Below are positions 1-10,755 of a DNA stretch of 64,000 bases, in pieces. Source of the DNA: Xylophilus sp. GW821-FHT01B05 (lineage in GTDB: Bacteria > Pseudomonadota > Gammaproteobacteria > Burkholderiales > Burkholderiaceae_C); contig CP152408.1 in the NCBI GenBank assembly GCA_038961845.1, positions 3,534,001-3,598,000 of the forward strand. Reading direction: 5' to 3'. The position numbers and the translations under genes are program-made. Within the stretch, counting starts at the first letter, position 1. The number at the start of each line of letters is the position of its first letter. The notes beneath the pieces were generated by a model, which ran no database searches, had not been told where the DNA came from, and saw only the letters and a program-made list of their open reading frames with translations.

Positions 1-242
1 GCCAGGGCCAGCTCGGTCACCAGGGCGGCGTGCTCGGCCTCGCCGCCCACCGGGGCGCCGTCTTCGCAATCCAGGGTCACGTCGAAGGGGCAGACGCCAA
101 ACTCGGCCGTCATCTCGGCCTGCAGCTGCAGGCTCTTCTTCATGCGCGCCTCGACGCCGCTGTAGTGGTCGCACACCGGCAGCGTCACCGCGCCGGCCTG
201 TGCACCCAGCAACACTTCGGCAGGGTGAGCAGTCTTGCTCAT
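1..242 (-). CDS. CitE-like CoA ester lyase (HpcH/HpaI aldolase family), N-terminal part
   Basis: The reading frame starts with ATG at 242 and runs off the window, so only about 80 residues are visible. They include a segment ending in CPFDVTLDCEDGAP, in which the acidic DCEDG motif matches the metal/substrate-binding N-terminal region of the CitE/HpcH-HpaI lyase family (citrate lyase beta, malyl-CoA or related CoA-ester lyases). The start overlaps the stop of the upstream methyltransferase by 4 bp (ATGA), so the two are probably translationally coupled and form an operon with mdh. The exact substrate cannot be told from this fragment; a C4/C5 CoA ester is inferred from the TCA-cycle context. 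Confidence 0.75.
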   Translation of the reverse strand, partial: MSKTAHPAEVLLGAQAGAVTLPVCDHYSGVEARMKKSLQLQAEMTAEFGVCPFDVTLDCEDGAPVGGEAEHAALVTELAL

Positions 243-1015
243 GCCTTCTTCTGCGCCACGATGAACATGCGCGGGAAAGCCAGCAGCCGCTTGCCGTCGG
301 TGCGCACCGGGTAGGCCGCATCCACGCGGCGCTCGTACTCGGCCAGGTAGCTCGCCCGCAGCGCAGGCGGCAGCGGATCGACGAAGGGCTTCAGGCCCGT
401 GCCGCGCACCCATTCGACGATGGAGGCCGCGTCCACCATGCGGTGCTGGTAAATGGTGTGCCAGACATCGACGTTGGCCGCCTTTGGCGCCAACAAGTCG
501 TAGTAGTTGCCAAGGCCCAGCAGCAGGGTGCGCAGCCTGTCGGCGTCGCCAATGGGCTCGGCCCAGGGCGCTTCGGCCGCCAGCGCGCGCATCAGGCGGT
601 GCGTGGGCTCCTGGCGGTTGTCGGGCATCTGGATGGCGAGCACGCCACCCGGGGCCAGCGCGTCGAACAGGCGCGGGATCAATGTCTCGTGATCCGGCAC
701 CCATTGCAGGGCCGCGTTGACGTAAATGAGGTTGGGCGCTTCTTGCGGCGCCCAGGTCGCGATGTCGCTCAACTCGAAGCGCGCCTGCGGCAGGCGCTCG
801 CGCGCACTGACCAGCATGGCTTCGGAGTTGTCGGTGCCCGTGACTTCTGCCCCGGGAAACCGCTTGGCCAGCAGCTCGGTGGAATTGCCCGGCCCGCAAC
901 CCAGATCCACCACGCGGGCGGCCTCGGTCAGCGGTACCCGCGCCAGCAGCTCAGCCGCAGGGCGCGTGCGCTCATCTTCATAACGACGGTAGAGCGCGGG
1001 GTTCCAGTCGAGCAT
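239..1015 (-). CDS. tam: Trans-aconitate 2-methyltransferase
   Basis: A 258-residue class I SAM-dependent methyltransferase. Motif I (VVDLGCGPGNST) lies near residues 35-46, with the acidic post-I region (TGTDNS) after it. The start MLDWNPALYRRYEDERTRPA and the later VNAALQWVPDH segment are typical of Tam, which methylates trans-aconitate, an inhibitory by-product of aconitase. The protein is cytosolic and the length is normal for the family. The gene lies 18 bp downstream of mdh and overlaps the CitE-like gene, a TCA-cycle setting that supports the assignment. Confidence 0.9.
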   Translation of the reverse strand: MLDWNPALYRRYEDERTRPAAELLARVPLTEAARVVDLGCGPGNSTELLAKRFPGAEVTGTDNSEAMLVSARERLPQARFELSDIATWAPQEAPNLIYVNAALQWVPDHETLIPRLFDALAPGGVLAIQMPDNRQEPTHRLMRALAAEAPWAEPIGDADRLRTLLLGLGNYYDLLAPKAANVDVWHTIYQHRMVDAASIVEWVRGTGLKPFVDPLPPALRASYLAEYERRVDAAYPVRTDGKRLLAFPRMFIVAQKKA

Positions 1016-1033
1016 TTGCGTCTCTTTGGCGAA

Positions 1034-2020
1034 TCAGAGCAAGTGCTTTACGCCGTCTTGCTCGCCTTGCAGTTCGGCCAAGGTCTTGTTGATGCGCTCC
1101 TGGCTGAACTCGTCGATGGCCAGGCCTTCCACGATCTTGTACTTGCCGCCTTCGGTGATGACGGGGAAGCCGAAGATCACGTCCTTCGGAATGCCGTATT
1201 CGCCATTGGACGGCACGCCCATGGTGACCCACTTGCCTTGCGAGCCCAGGGCCCAGTCGCGCATGTGGTCGATGGCGGCGTTGGCGGCAGAGGCGGCCGA
1301 CGACAGGCCGCGCGCGTCGATGATGGCGGCGCCGCGCTTGCCAACGGTGGGCAGGAACACGTCAGCGTTCCAGACCTGGTCGTTGATGAGGTCCTTGACG
1401 GCCTTGCCGCCAACGGTGGCAAAGCGGTAGTCGGCGTACATCGTGGGCGAGTGGTTGCCCCAGACGGTGAGCTTCTCGATGTCACCGACCTTGGTGCCGG
1501 TCTTGGCAGCGATCTGGCTGGCAGCGCGGTTGTGGTCCAGGCGCAGCATCGCGGTGAAGTTCTCGCGCGGCAGGCTGGGCGCGCTCTTCATGGCGATGTA
1601 GGCATTGGTGTTGGCCGGGTTGCCGACCACCAGCACCTTGACGTTGCGGCTGGCGACCTGGTCCAGGGCCTTGCCTTGCGCCGTGAAGATCTGGGCGTTG
1701 GCGGCCAGCAGGTCGGCACGCTCCATGCCCGGGCCACGTGGGCGGGCACCCACCAGCAGTGCGTAGTCGGCGTCCTTGAAGGCCACCAGCGGGTCACCCG
1801 TGGGGATCACGCCGGCCAGCAGCGGGAAGGCGCAGTCTTCCAGCTCCATGATCACGCCCTTGAGCGCCTTCTGGGCCTTGTCGTCCGGGATTTCCAGCAG
1901 TTGCAGAATGACGGGCTGGTCCTTGCCCAGCATCTCGCCGGAGGCGATACGGAACAGCAGGGCGTAGCCGATTTGGCCAGCGGCGCCGGTGACGGCAACG
2001 CGGACGGGGGACTTGCTCAT
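1034..2020 (-). CDS. mdh: Malate dehydrogenase
   Basis: A 328-residue NAD-dependent malate dehydrogenase of the lactate/malate dehydrogenase family (bacterial type resembling cytosolic MDH). It shows the Rossmann motif [12 protein letters not shown] near residues 10-21, the substrate loop [15 protein letters not shown], the NAD-contacting [10 protein letters not shown] and the catalytic histidine in [10 protein letters not shown]. The start at 2020 ([12 protein letters not shown]) is chosen over an in-frame codon 13 residues upstream because the family begins just before the beta-alpha-beta fold. It is divergent from gntR and shares with it a regulatory region containing a perfect palindrome. 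It is followed by tam and the CitE-like gene on the same strand. Confidence 0.96.
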   Translation of the reverse strand: MSKSPVRVAVTGAAGQIGYALLFRIASGEMLGKDQPVILQLLEIPDDKAQKALKGVIMELEDCAFPLLAGVIPTGDPLVAFKDADYALLVGARPRGPGMERADLLAANAQIFTAQGKALDQVASRNVKVLVVGNPANTNAYIAMKSAPSLPRENFTAMLRLDHNRAASQIAAKTGTKVGDIEKLTVWGNHSPTMYADYRFATVGGKAVKDLINDQVWNADVFLPTVGKRGAAIIDARGLSSAASAANAAIDHMRDWALGSQGKWVTMGVPSNGEYGIPKDVIFGFPVITEGGKYKIVEGLAIDEFSQERINKTLAELQGEQDGVKHLL

Positions 2021-2156
2021 GGGAAAAACTCCAGGATAGGGATGAAAGCGCCCGGCCATGCGTTTGTGCCGAGCACCCGTCAGCGGATGCGGAAACGGCC
2101 GGTCAGGACAGCCCGGGAGTTTACTGCTGATTCAAAAGCTCAGTCAATTTGTCTTG

Positions 2157-2172
2157 TATCTTATATAAGATA
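2157..2172. promoter_or_regulatory. Perfect 16-bp palindrome, putative GntR operator
   Basis: TATCTTATATAAGATA is a perfect inverted repeat in the 230-bp region between divergent mdh and gntR, about 80 bp upstream of the gntR start. A symmetric AT-rich site in a GC-rich intergenic region next to a HutC-type GntR regulator is the expected form of its operator. The role (autoregulation and control of mdh) is inference. No second copy was seen in front of sdhC or gltA. Confidence 0.55.
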
Positions 2173-2250
2173 TGATCGACACTGTGTCAGGCCAGCGCCT
2201 GGCATCTGCGCCGGGTCGGGCATCCATGCCCCTCCTGCCGGCCCTCCACG

Positions 2251-3039
2251 ATGCAAACACCCCCTCTCTCCGCCGAAGCCACGCCTGACGCGCCCGCAAG
2301 CGGCAACGCTGCGGAGCGCGCCACACCGGCATTCAGCCCGCTGTACCAGCAGATCAAGGGGCTGATCCTGCAGCGCCTGCAGGCCGGCGACTGGAAGCCG
2401 GGCGAGGTCATCCCGAGCGAGATGGAGCTGGCGGCGCACTTTCGCGTGAGCCAGGGCACGGTGCGCAAGGCGATCGATGAGCTTGCCGCCGAAAACCTGC
2501 TGCTGCGGCGCCAGGGCAAGGGCACCTTCGTTGCCACCCATACCGAGCGGCATGTGCAGTTTCGTTTCCTGAGCCTGCTGCCCGACACCGGCGAGCCCGC
2601 CGCCGCCGAGCGCCGCGTACTCGACTGCCGGCGCCTGCGCTCTTCAGCCGAGGTCGCCCGCCTGCTCGGCCTGCGCTCGGGCGAGCCGGTGCTGCAGGCG
2701 CGCCGCGTGCTCGCCTTTGGCGGCAAGCCGACCATCCTGGAAGACCTGTGGCTGCCCGGCCAGCCCTTCAAGGGCCTGACCGCCACCCGCATGGCCGACT
2801 ACCAGGGCCCGACCTATGCCATGTTCGAGCTTGAGTTCGGCGTACGCATGGTGCGCGCCTCCGAAAAATTGCGTGCCGTGGCCGCCACAGAAGAAGCCGC
2901 CGCGCTGCTTCAGGTGGCCCCAGGCACCCCGTTGCTGAGCGTAGAGCGCCTGGCCTACACCTACAAGGACACGCCAATGGAGCTGCGCCGCGGCCTGTAC
3001 CTGACAGAGGGTTACCACTACCGCAACGAACTCAACTGA
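2251..3039 (+). CDS. GntR/HutC family transcriptional regulator
   Basis: A 262-residue regulator with an N-terminal winged helix (residues about 29-95: FSPLYQQIKGLILQRL, then IPSEMELAAHFRVSQGTVRKAI and the wing RRQGKGTFV) and a C-terminal UTRA effector-binding domain (about 115-258) ending in TEGYHYRNELN. It is a cytosolic DNA-binding protein, probably dimeric. It lies between mdh and the sdh operon, which suggests that it senses a TCA-cycle or related organic acid. The first 25 residues are low-complexity and a later start is possible. The effector cannot be predicted from sequence. Confidence 0.9.
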   Translation: MQTPPLSAEATPDAPASGNAAERATPAFSPLYQQIKGLILQRLQAGDWKPGEVIPSEMELAAHFRVSQGTVRKAIDELAAENLLLRRQGKGTFVATHTERHVQFRFLSLLPDTGEPAAAERRVLDCRRLRSSAEVARLLGLRSGEPVLQARRVLAFGGKPTILEDLWLPGQPFKGLTATRMADYQGPTYAMFELEFGVRMVRASEKLRAVAATEEAAALLQVAPGTPLLSVERLAYTYKDTPMELRRGLYLTEGYHYRNELN

Positions 3040-3066
3040 CAGCCCAAGGCCGCAGCACGCGGCTAC

Positions 3067-3083
3067 CTGACCTTAACTGTCAG
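3067..3083. promoter_or_regulatory. Small inverted repeat upstream of sdhC
   Basis: CTGAC and GTCAG arms are separated by 7 bp in the 146-bp region between gntR and sdhC, roughly 100 bp before the sdhC start. It could be a regulator site or a chance repeat; arms of only 5 bp make this weak. Confidence 0.2.
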
Positions 3084-3185
3084 ATTCGGCAAGCATCATC
3101 TCTAGTCGTTTGTGCATTGCAATAGAATTTTGGGCTGTCTGCATCGCCAGATTACAGAGCAGTTACCTCCACGAAAGCCACTCCC

Positions 3186-3620
3186 ATGCCTGAGCTAGCC
3201 AAGAAGCGGCCTGAATTCCGCAACATCAACGCCTTTACCGATCTCCCGACGTATCGGCTTCCGGCCGCCGGCTGGGTGTCCATCCTGCACCGCGTCAGCG
3301 GCGTGATCATGTTTGTGCTGATGCCTTTCATCATCTGGATGTTCGACACCTCGGTCTCCTCCGAAGTGTCCTTCGCCCGCTTCAAGTCCGCCTTCAACAG
3401 CGGCATCGGCTTCGTGCCGGGCTGGTTCATCAAGCTGGTGGCACTGGCGCTGATCTGGGCCTACCTGCACCACTTCATCGCTGGCCTGCGCCACCTCTGG
3501 ATGGACGTGAGCCACCACGCGGTGGAAAAGAAGTTCGGCAGCAATTCCGCCACCGCCGTGCTGGTGCTGAGCATCGGCCTCACGGTTGTGCTGGGCGCCA
3601 AGCTGTTTGGCCTGTACTGA
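3186..3620 (+). CDS. sdhC: Succinate dehydrogenase cytochrome b556 subunit
   Basis: A 144-residue membrane anchor of complex II. It has the SdhC signature near residues 20-45 (RLPAAGWVSILHRVSGVIMF, with the conserved S/H/R around the quinone site) and the heme-ligand region HHFIAGLRHLWMDVSH. Three hydrophobic helices lie at about 36-55, 82-103 and 122-142. With SdhD it binds heme b and ubiquinone and holds SdhAB on the cytoplasmic face of the inner membrane. It is the first gene of sdhCDABE, 18 bp before sdhD. Confidence 0.95.
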   Translation: MPELAKKRPEFRNINAFTDLPTYRLPAAGWVSILHRVSGVIMFVLMPFIIWMFDTSVSSEVSFARFKSAFNSGIGFVPGWFIKLVALALIWAYLHHFIAGLRHLWMDVSHHAVEKKFGSNSATAVLVLSIGLTVVLGAKLFGLY

Positions 3621-3638
3621 TCGCAAGGAGCAATAAGA

Positions 3639-4004
3639 ATGTCTGTCAATTACGGCTCCAAGCGCACCGTCGTCGGTGCCCACTATGGCCTGCGCGACTG
3701 GATCGCCCAACGCGCCACCGCGGTCCTGATGGCCCTCTTCACCATCGTGCTGCTCGCCAGCCTGATCTTCTCCAAGGGTCCGATCGGCTATGACCTCTGG
3801 GCCGGCGTCTTTTCCGCCCAATGGATGAAGGTGCTGACCATGGTCGTCATCATCGCCCTGCTCTACCACGTGTGGATCGGCGTGCGTGATGTCTTGATGG
3901 ACTACGTCCAGCCCGTTCTCGCCCGTCTCGCCCTGCAAGTCTTCTCCATCGCCTGGCTTGTCGGCTGTGCCGGCTGGGCCATCCAGGTGCTCTGGAGGCT
4001 CTGA
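3639..4004 (+). CDS. sdhD: Succinate dehydrogenase hydrophobic membrane anchor subunit
   Basis: A 121-residue second membrane anchor of succinate dehydrogenase with three predicted transmembrane helices. It contains the conserved HYGLRDWIAQRATAVLM near residues 13-29 and the heme-ligand region LYHVWIGVRDVLMDYV at about 75-90. A Shine-Dalgarno-like AAGGAG lies at the usual distance upstream. It is 5 bp before sdhA in the same operon. Confidence 0.93.
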   Translation: MSVNYGSKRTVVGAHYGLRDWIAQRATAVLMALFTIVLLASLIFSKGPIGYDLWAGVFSAQWMKVLTMVVIIALLYHVWIGVRDVLMDYVQPVLARLALQVFSIAWLVGCAGWAIQVLWRL

Positions 4005-4009
4005 TCAAA

Positions 4010-5818
4010 ATGACCTACTCCACGAAAAACATCACCAAGCGCAAGTTCGACGTCGTCATCGTCGGTGCCGGCGGCTCCGGCATGCGCGCCTCCCTGCAAC
4101 TGGCTCGCGCCGGCCTGAATGTGGCCGTGCTGTCCAAGGTGTTCCCGACCCGCTCGCACACCGTGGCGGCGCAGGGTGGCGTTGGCGCCTCGCTCGGCAA
4201 CATGAGCGAGGACAACTGGCACTACCACTTCTACGACACCATCAAGGGCTCCGACTGGCTCGGCGACCAGGATGCGATCGAGTTCATGTGCCGCGAAGCA
4301 CCCAAGGTGGTGTACGAGCTTGAGCACTTCGGCATGCCTTTCGACCGCAATGCCGACGGCACCATCTACCAGCGCCCGTTTGGTGGCCACACCGCCAACT
4401 ACGGCGAAAAGCCGGTGCAGCGCGCCTGCGCCGCGGCCGACCGTACCGGCCACGCCATGCTGCACACGCTCTACCAAAAGAACGTGGAAGCGCACACCCA
4501 GTTCTTCGTCGAGTGGATGGCACTGGACCTGATCCGCGACGCCGAAGGCGATGTGGTCGGCGTGACCGCGCTGGAGATGGAAACCGGCGACCTGCACATC
4601 CTGGAAGCCAAGACCGTGCTGCTGGCCACTGGTGGCGCGGGCCGGATCTTCCAGGCCTCGACCAATGCCTTCATCAACACCGGCGACGGCCTGGGCATGG
4701 CGGCACGCGCCGGCATCCCGCTGCAGGACATGGAGTTCTGGCAGTTCCACCCGACCGGCGTGGCCGGTGCCGGCGTGCTGCTGACCGAAGGCTGCCGCGG
4801 CGAAGGCGCGATCCTGCTCAACAGCAATGGCGAGCGCTTCATGGAGCGCTACGCGCCCACCCTGAAGGATCTGGCACCGCGCGACTTCGTCTCGCGCTGC
4901 ATGGACCAGGAAATCAAGGAAGGCCGTGGCTGCGGCCCCAACAAGGACTACATCCTGTTGAAGCTCGACCACCTGGGCGCAGAGACCATCCACAAGCGCC
5001 TGCCCTCGGTGTATGAGATTGGCGTCAACTTCGCCAACGTCGACATCACGCGCGAGCCGATCCCGGTCGTGCCCACCATCCACTACCAGATGGGCGGCAT
5101 CCCGACCAACATCAACGGCCAGGTGGTGACGCAGAACGAAGCCAACGAAAGCGTTGTGGTCAACGGCCTGTACGCGGTGGGCGAATGCTCTTGCGTGAGC
5201 GTGCACGGCGCCAACCGCCTGGGCACCAACTCGCTGCTCGATCTGCTGGTGTTCGGCCGTGCGGCCGGCAACCACATCGTCCAGTACAACGACAAGCTGA
5301 AGAACCACAAGCCGCTGCCGGCCGATGCGGCAGACCGCACGCTCACGCGCCTGAACCAGCTCGATGACTCGGCCTCTGGCGAATACGCGCAGGACGTGGC
5401 GGGCGACATCCGCGCCACCATGCAGCAGCACGCCGCAGTGTTCCGCCAGCAGTCCATCATGGACGAAGGCGTGGTCCAGATCGCGGCACTGCGCAAGCGC
5501 GTGGCCAACATCACGCTCAAGGACAAGTCCAAGGTGTTCAACACCGCGCGCATCGAGGCGCTGGAAGTCGACAACCTGATCGAAGTGGCGCAGGCCACCA
5601 TGGTGTCGGCTGCAGCCCGCAAGGAATGCCGCGGCGCCCACACGGTGGACGACTACGAGCGCCCGGCCGACGACCCAGAGTTCCCGCTTGGCCGCAACGA
5701 CAAGGAGTGGATGAAGCACACCCTCTGGTACAGCGCGACCAACAGCCTGGCCTACAAGCCGGTGCGCATGAAGCCGCTCACCGTCGATACCGTGCCGCCC
5801 AAGGTCCGCACGTTCTGA
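4010..5818 (+). CDS. sdhA: Succinate dehydrogenase flavoprotein subunit
   Basis: A 602-residue catalytic flavoprotein that oxidises succinate to fumarate. The dinucleotide-binding fold [15 protein letters not shown] starts near residue 15. The covalent FAD histidine is His50 in [12 protein letters not shown]. The substrate-binding motif [12 protein letters not shown] lies near residue 245, and the capping-domain histidine/arginine regions ([24 protein letters not shown]) are present. Length and motifs are those of the bacterial SdhA family. Electrons pass to SdhB, encoded 34 bp downstream. Confidence 0.98.
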   Translation: MTYSTKNITKRKFDVVIVGAGGSGMRASLQLARAGLNVAVLSKVFPTRSHTVAAQGGVGASLGNMSEDNWHYHFYDTIKGSDWLGDQDAIEFMCREAPKVVYELEHFGMPFDRNADGTIYQRPFGGHTANYGEKPVQRACAAADRTGHAMLHTLYQKNVEAHTQFFVEWMALDLIRDAEGDVVGVTALEMETGDLHILEAKTVLLATGGAGRIFQASTNAFINTGDGLGMAARAGIPLQDMEFWQFHPTGVAGAGVLLTEGCRGEGAILLNSNGERFMERYAPTLKDLAPRDFVSRCMDQEIKEGRGCGPNKDYILLKLDHLGAETIHKRLPSVYEIGVNFANVDITREPIPVVPTIHYQMGGIPTNINGQVVTQNEANESVVVNGLYAVGECSCVSVHGANRLGTNSLLDLLVFGRAAGNHIVQYNDKLKNHKPLPADAADRTLTRLNQLDDSASGEYAQDVAGDIRATMQQHAAVFRQQSIMDEGVVQIAALRKRVANITLKDKSKVFNTARIEALEVDNLIEVAQATMVSAAARKECRGAHTVDDYERPADDPEFPLGRNDKEWMKHTLWYSATNSLAYKPVRMKPLTVDTVPPKVRTF

Positions 5819-5852
5819 TCCGCCCCCGAAGAACACCCCAGCGAGAAGCACC

Positions 5853-6557
5853 ATGCAAAAGCGCACGTTCCACATCTACCGCTACGACCCGGACAAGGAC
5901 GCCAAGCCCTACATGCAGACCATCGAGATCGAACTCGAAGGCAACGAACGCATGCTGCTGGACGCCCTGATCAAGCTCAAGGCCATCGACCCGACCATCG
6001 CCTTCCGCCGCTCCTGCCGCGAAGGCGTGTGCGGCTCGGATGCCATGAACATCAATGGCAAGAACGGCCTGGCCTGCCTGACCAACCTGCGTAACCTGAA
6101 AGACCCGATCGTCATCAAGCCGCTGCCGGGCCTGCCCGTGATCCGCGATGTGATCGTGGACATGACGCACTTCTTCAACCAGTACCACTCGATCAAGCCG
6201 TACCTGGTCAACGACACGCCGCCGCCCGAGAAAGAGCGCCTGCAGTCGCCAGAAGAGCGCGAAGAGCTCGACGGCCTGTACGAGTGCATCCTGTGCGCGA
6301 GCTGCTCCACCAGCTGCCCGAGCTTCTGGTGGAACCCGGACAAGTTCGTCGGCCCGGCCGGCCTGCTGCAGGCCTACCGCTTCATCGCCGACAGCCGCGA
6401 CGAAGCCACCGGCGCGCGCCTGGACAACCTGGAAGACCCGTACCGTCTGTTCCGCTGCCACACCATCATGAACTGCGTGGACGTGTGCCCGAAGGGCCTC
6501 AACCCCACCAAGGCCATTGGCAAGATCAAGGAACTGATGGTGCGCCGCGCGGTGTAA
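5853..6557 (+). CDS. sdhB: Succinate dehydrogenase iron-sulfur subunit
   Basis: A 234-residue subunit with an N-terminal plant-type [2Fe-2S] domain ([21 protein letters not shown], near residues 54-75) and a C-terminal domain with the [4Fe-4S] and [3Fe-4S] ligands ([12 protein letters not shown] and [17 protein letters not shown]). It transfers electrons from FAD to ubiquinone. The stop overlaps the first base of the sdhE start (TAATG), suggesting coupled translation. Confidence 0.98.
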   Translation: MQKRTFHIYRYDPDKDAKPYMQTIEIELEGNERMLLDALIKLKAIDPTIAFRRSCREGVCGSDAMNINGKNGLACLTNLRNLKDPIVIKPLPGLPVIRDVIVDMTHFFNQYHSIKPYLVNDTPPPEKERLQSPEEREELDGLYECILCASCSTSCPSFWWNPDKFVGPAGLLQAYRFIADSRDEATGARLDNLEDPYRLFRCHTIMNCVDVCPKGLNPTKAIGKIKELMVRRAV

Positions 6558-6838
6558 TGGTGATGACACAGGCGGACGAAGCACTGCTCGACGAACGGGC
6601 CCTGAGCAAGCTGCACTGGCGTTGCCGGCGCGGCCTGCTGGAAAACGACCTTCTCATCGAGCGCTTCTTTGCCCGCCATGAACAGGGCCTCACGGTCCGG
6701 CAGGCACAAGGCATGGAAGTGCTGATGGATCTGTCGGACCATGACCTGATGGACCTGTTGATGCGCCGCAAGGAACCCGAAGGCGATGTCGCCGCATCCG
6801 CGCCGGCGTGCGAGGTACTGGCCCTGCTCAGGGTCTGA
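6557..6838 (+). CDS. sdhE: Succinate dehydrogenase assembly factor 2 (FAD assembly factor SdhE)
   Basis: A 93-residue protein of the SdhE/YgfY (Sdh5) family, needed for covalent attachment of FAD to SdhA. The family RGxxE motif is replaced or shifted within KLHWRCRRGLLENDLLIERFF, where RRGLLE near residues 23-28 is the functional loop. The second half is helical. The ATG at 6557 overlaps the sdhB stop; an alternative ATG two codons later (6563) is equally possible. It sits in the sdh operon before gltA, as in other beta-proteobacteria. Confidence 0.9.
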   Translation: MVMTQADEALLDERALSKLHWRCRRGLLENDLLIERFFARHEQGLTVRQAQGMEVLMDLSDHDLMDLLMRRKEPEGDVAASAPACEVLALLRV

Positions 6839-6937
6839 GCGCGCACACCAGCCCCGCACCATACGGTGCCCGCCGATTTCAAGAGAGAACGCCCTATACC
6901 GCGCATGCGGTGGCCGGCACCAACCCAAGGAAAGCAC

Positions 6938-8248
6938 ATGAAGCTAGCTGACAACAAAGCCACCCTGTCGTTCAGTAACGGCAGCCCGAGCGTAGACCTC
7001 CCGGTCTACCACGGCAGCATCGGCCCGGATGTCGTCGACATCCGCAAGCTGTACGCGCAATCCGGCATGTTCACCTACGACCCGGGCTTTCTCTCCACGG
7101 CGTCGTGCCAATCGGCCATCACCTACATCGATGGCGACAAGGGCGAGCTGCTGTACCGCGGCTACCCGATCGAGCAGCTCGCCACCAACTGCGACTTCCT
7201 CGAAACCTGTCACCTGCTGCTGCACGGTGAGCTGCCCAACGCCCAGCAAAAGACCGATTTCGACAAGCTCGTGACCAACCACACGATGGTCAACGAGCAG
7301 ATGCAATTCTTCCTGCGCGGCTTCCGCCGCGACGCGCACCCGATGGCGGTCATGACCGGCCTGGTGGGCGGCCTGTCGGCCTTCTATCACGACAGCACGG
7401 ACATCAACAATCCGGAGCACCGCGAGATCTCGGCCATCCGCCTGATCGCCAAGATGCCCACGCTGGTCGCCATGGCCTACAAGTACGGCATCGGCCAGCC
7501 CTACATGTACCCGCGCAATGACCTGAGCTACGCCGGCAACTTCCTGCACATGATGTTTGCCACGCCGTGCGAGGAATACAAGGTCAGCCCGATCCTGGAG
7601 AAGGCGCTGGATCGCATCTTCATCCTGCACGCAGACCACGAGCAAAACGCTTCCACCTCCACCGTGCGCCTGTGCGGCTCCTCTGGCACCAACCCGTTCG
7701 CCGCCATCGCGGCTGGCGTGGCCTGCCTCTGGGGCCCCGCCCACGGCGGCGCCAATGAAGCAGCGCTGAACATGCTCTACGACATCCAGAAGGCTGGCGG
7801 CGTGGAGAAGATCGGCGAATTCATCAAGCAGGTGAAGGACAAGAACTCCAACGTCAAGCTGATGGGCTTCGGCCACCGCGTGTACAAGAACTACGACCCG
7901 CGCGCCAAGCTGATGCAAGAGACCTGCAAGGAAGTGCTGGGCGAGCTGGGCCTGGAAAACGACCCACTGTTCAAGCTGGCCATGGCACTTGAGAAGATCG
8001 CCCTGGAAGACGACTACTTCGTGCAGCGCAAGCTCTACCCGAACGTGGACTTCTACTCCGGCATCGTGCAGCGCGCCATCGGCATCCCGGTGGGCCTGTT
8101 CACCGCCGTGTTCGCACTGGCCCGCACGGTCGGCTGGATCGCCCAGCTCAACGAAATGATCGGCGACCCGGAATACAAGATCGGCCGCCCACGCCAGCTG
8201 TTCGTCGGCTCCGAGCGCCGCGACGTGCAGGCCATCGCCAAGCGCTGA
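6938..8248 (+). CDS. gltA: Citrate synthase (type II)
   Basis: A 436-residue protein of the Gram-negative hexameric type II citrate synthase family. The N-terminal sheet domain includes [20 protein letters not shown]. The catalytic histidines lie in [12 protein letters not shown] and [13 protein letters not shown], and the C-terminal Asp is in the [19 protein letters not shown] region. It condenses oxaloacetate (made by Mdh) with acetyl-CoA. The start at 6938 ([10 protein letters not shown]) follows an AAGGAAAG ribosome-binding site. It is the last gene of the TCA operon and is followed by a strong terminator. Confidence 0.97.
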   Translation: MKLADNKATLSFSNGSPSVDLPVYHGSIGPDVVDIRKLYAQSGMFTYDPGFLSTASCQSAITYIDGDKGELLYRGYPIEQLATNCDFLETCHLLLHGELPNAQQKTDFDKLVTNHTMVNEQMQFFLRGFRRDAHPMAVMTGLVGGLSAFYHDSTDINNPEHREISAIRLIAKMPTLVAMAYKYGIGQPYMYPRNDLSYAGNFLHMMFATPCEEYKVSPILEKALDRIFILHADHEQNASTSTVRLCGSSGTNPFAAIAAGVACLWGPAHGGANEAALNMLYDIQKAGGVEKIGEFIKQVKDKNSNVKLMGFGHRVYKNYDPRAKLMQETCKEVLGELGLENDPLFKLAMALEKIALEDDYFVQRKLYPNVDFYSGIVQRAIGIPVGLFTAVFALARTVGWIAQLNEMIGDPEYKIGRPRQLFVGSERRDVQAIAKR

Positions 8249-8271
8249 TCGCCGCCAGCACCCACAAGAAA

Positions 8272-8296
8272 GCCCGCGCCATGCGCGGGCTTTTTT
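8272..8296 (+). terminator. Rho-independent terminator after gltA
   Basis: An 8-bp perfect stem GCCCGCGC/GCGCGGGC with a CAT loop is followed by six T residues, 23 bp after the gltA stop. It closes the gntR-sdh-gltA transcription unit. Confidence 0.92.
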
Positions 8297-8317
8297 ACGC
8301 CCAGGTGGAAAGCATGC

Positions 8318-8383
8318 TCGCTATAAAAACAAGAGCTATATGCCCAGGTGCAGCCTACATTTCAGCCACTTTTCTTTCAAAAA
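8318..8383. repeat. Dispersed intergenic repeat, family 1, copy A
   Basis: Contains the family hallmarks: a ctata...agctata block, the gcccaggtgcagcct core, and a tail ending in ttctttcaaaaact. It fills the space between the gltA terminator and the stop of the convergent AraC-type regulator gene. Other copies are at 12876, 20873, 25758, 53855 and 57384. Confidence 0.7.
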
Positions 8384-9370
8384 CTACCGCCCGACACCGC
8401 CAAAGCGCTCGCGGTAGGCCTGTGGCGTGATGCCCAGCCGGCGTAGAAACAGTTGGCGCAGCGGCTGCTCTGATGCCAGCCCGACGCGCGCGGCCACGGT
8501 CTTCAGCGGCAGCGCCTCTTGTTCTTCCAGCAACCGGCGCGCGCCTTCCAGGCGTGCGGTCTCGACGAAGGCTGATGGGCTCTGGCCAGTCTCCTGCGTG
8601 AAGACACGGCGAAAGTTGCGCTCGCTCATCGCGGCGTGGCCGGCCATCTGCGCCAGCGTCAACGGCTCGGCCAGATGCGACAGCACCCAGGCCTGCAGCT
8701 CGCGCATGCCGGCATGGCCGGTGGCCTGGCTGGCCAGGTGCACGCTGAACTGCGACTGGCCACCTGGGCGCTTCAGGTACATGACCAGGTCGCGCGCCAC
8801 CTCCAGCGCCAGCGTGCGGCCAAAGTCCTCCTCCACCACCGCCAGCGCCAGGTCTATGCCCGCGGTGACGCCGGCTGAGGTCCAGAGCGTGCCCTCGCGT
8901 ACGTAGATCGCATCAGCGTCCACCCGGACCTTGGGGAAGCGCTGCTGCAGCAAGGCGGCCACGCTCCAGTGCGTGGCGGCACGGCGGCCGTCCAGCAGGC
9001 CGGCCGCGCCCAGAAAGAAGCTGCCCGAGCACAGCGCGATCAAGCGGCGCACCTGCGGCGCAATCGCTGCCGCCCAGTCCACCAGCGCGGGCGATGCGGC
9101 CAGCGCCTGCTCGATGTCGCGCGAGCCGACGATCAGCGCAATGTCGGGCACGGGGCCCTCGCCCAGCACCCGCGTGGCCTCCAGCGCCATGGCGATGTCC
9201 GAGCGCACCATGCCGCGCTGCTGCGCCACCACCGCCACCTGGTAGCCAAGCGGCTGGCCGCGGCGCTGCAGATGCAGGTTGGCATAGTCAAACACCGACA
9301 TCGGGCCGATGGCCTCCAGCGCCTTGAAACCGGGGTAGACGACGATATCGACGGTATGGGGCAAGGGCAT
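8384..9370 (-). CDS. GlxA-family AraC-type transcriptional regulator with DJ-1/PfpI domain
   Basis: A 328-residue regulator. The N-terminal DJ-1/PfpI-like domain (about 5-180) has VDIVVYPGFKALEAIGP and the nucleophile-elbow-like ALCSGSFFLGAAGLL. A C-terminal AraC DNA-binding domain (about 225-322) has two helix-turn-helix units (LTLAQMAGHAAMSERNFRRVF and LKTVAARVGLASEQPLRQLF). The start at 9370 (MPLPHTVDIVVYPG) is chosen because the family begins just before the first beta strand; an upstream frame extension to 9529 is arginine/proline-rich and looks non-coding. It is divergent from the formaldehyde dehydrogenase gene and could regulate it, but this is only a positional inference. Confidence 0.85.
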   Translation of the reverse strand: MPLPHTVDIVVYPGFKALEAIGPMSVFDYANLHLQRRGQPLGYQVAVVAQQRGMVRSDIAMALEATRVLGEGPVPDIALIVGSRDIEQALAASPALVDWAAAIAPQVRRLIALCSGSFFLGAAGLLDGRRAATHWSVAALLQQRFPKVRVDADAIYVREGTLWTSAGVTAGIDLALAVVEEDFGRTLALEVARDLVMYLKRPGGQSQFSVHLASQATGHAGMRELQAWVLSHLAEPLTLAQMAGHAAMSERNFRRVFTQETGQSPSAFVETARLEGARRLLEEQEALPLKTVAARVGLASEQPLRQLFLRRLGITPQAYRERFGGVGR

Positions 9371-9560
9371 GCAGGCGGGTGCGTAGGGAACGTGGAGCGG
9401 CCGGCCGGCCAATCTGCTGGGTCGCCCGGCCAAAGACCGCATGGGCGCGCCGGGAAGCTGGCGCAAGCGCAGTTTCGCTTCTACAGTTGGCGGTCGCGCG
9501 GGCGATGGCAATCGTCGATTTTCGCCCATCCCCGCTCCCTACCTCCAGCCTCTCCTGCAC

Positions 9561-10667
<1,107 letters not shown>

Positions 10668-10735
10668 GCCCCCTTCCAGGGGGCGACACCAGCGGCCCGG
10701 CAAAGCCGGTTCCGCGGTGTCCTTGGGATGGACCC
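10668..10735. repeat. Dispersed intergenic repeat, family 2, copy A (truncated)
   Basis: Begins with a GC hairpin (GCCCCC tTCCa GGGGGC) and continues with the block ccagcggcccggcaaagccggttccgcgg, which recurs almost exactly at 47963-47997. It fills the gap between frmA and the hydrolase gene; hairpins could act in RNA stability or termination. Confidence 0.65.
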
Positions 10736-10755
10736 TTCTCCTCTGAAAGCTTGCG

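Noticed and set aside
200..2365. Long open frame on the plus strand opposite tam and mdh
   Set aside because: It is antisense to two clear genes and has no family features; long antisense frames are expected in this GC-rich DNA.
9371..9529. N-terminal extension of the GlxA-type regulator
   Set aside because: The 53 residues are Arg/Pro-rich and precede the conserved first strand; the start at 9370 is more likely.
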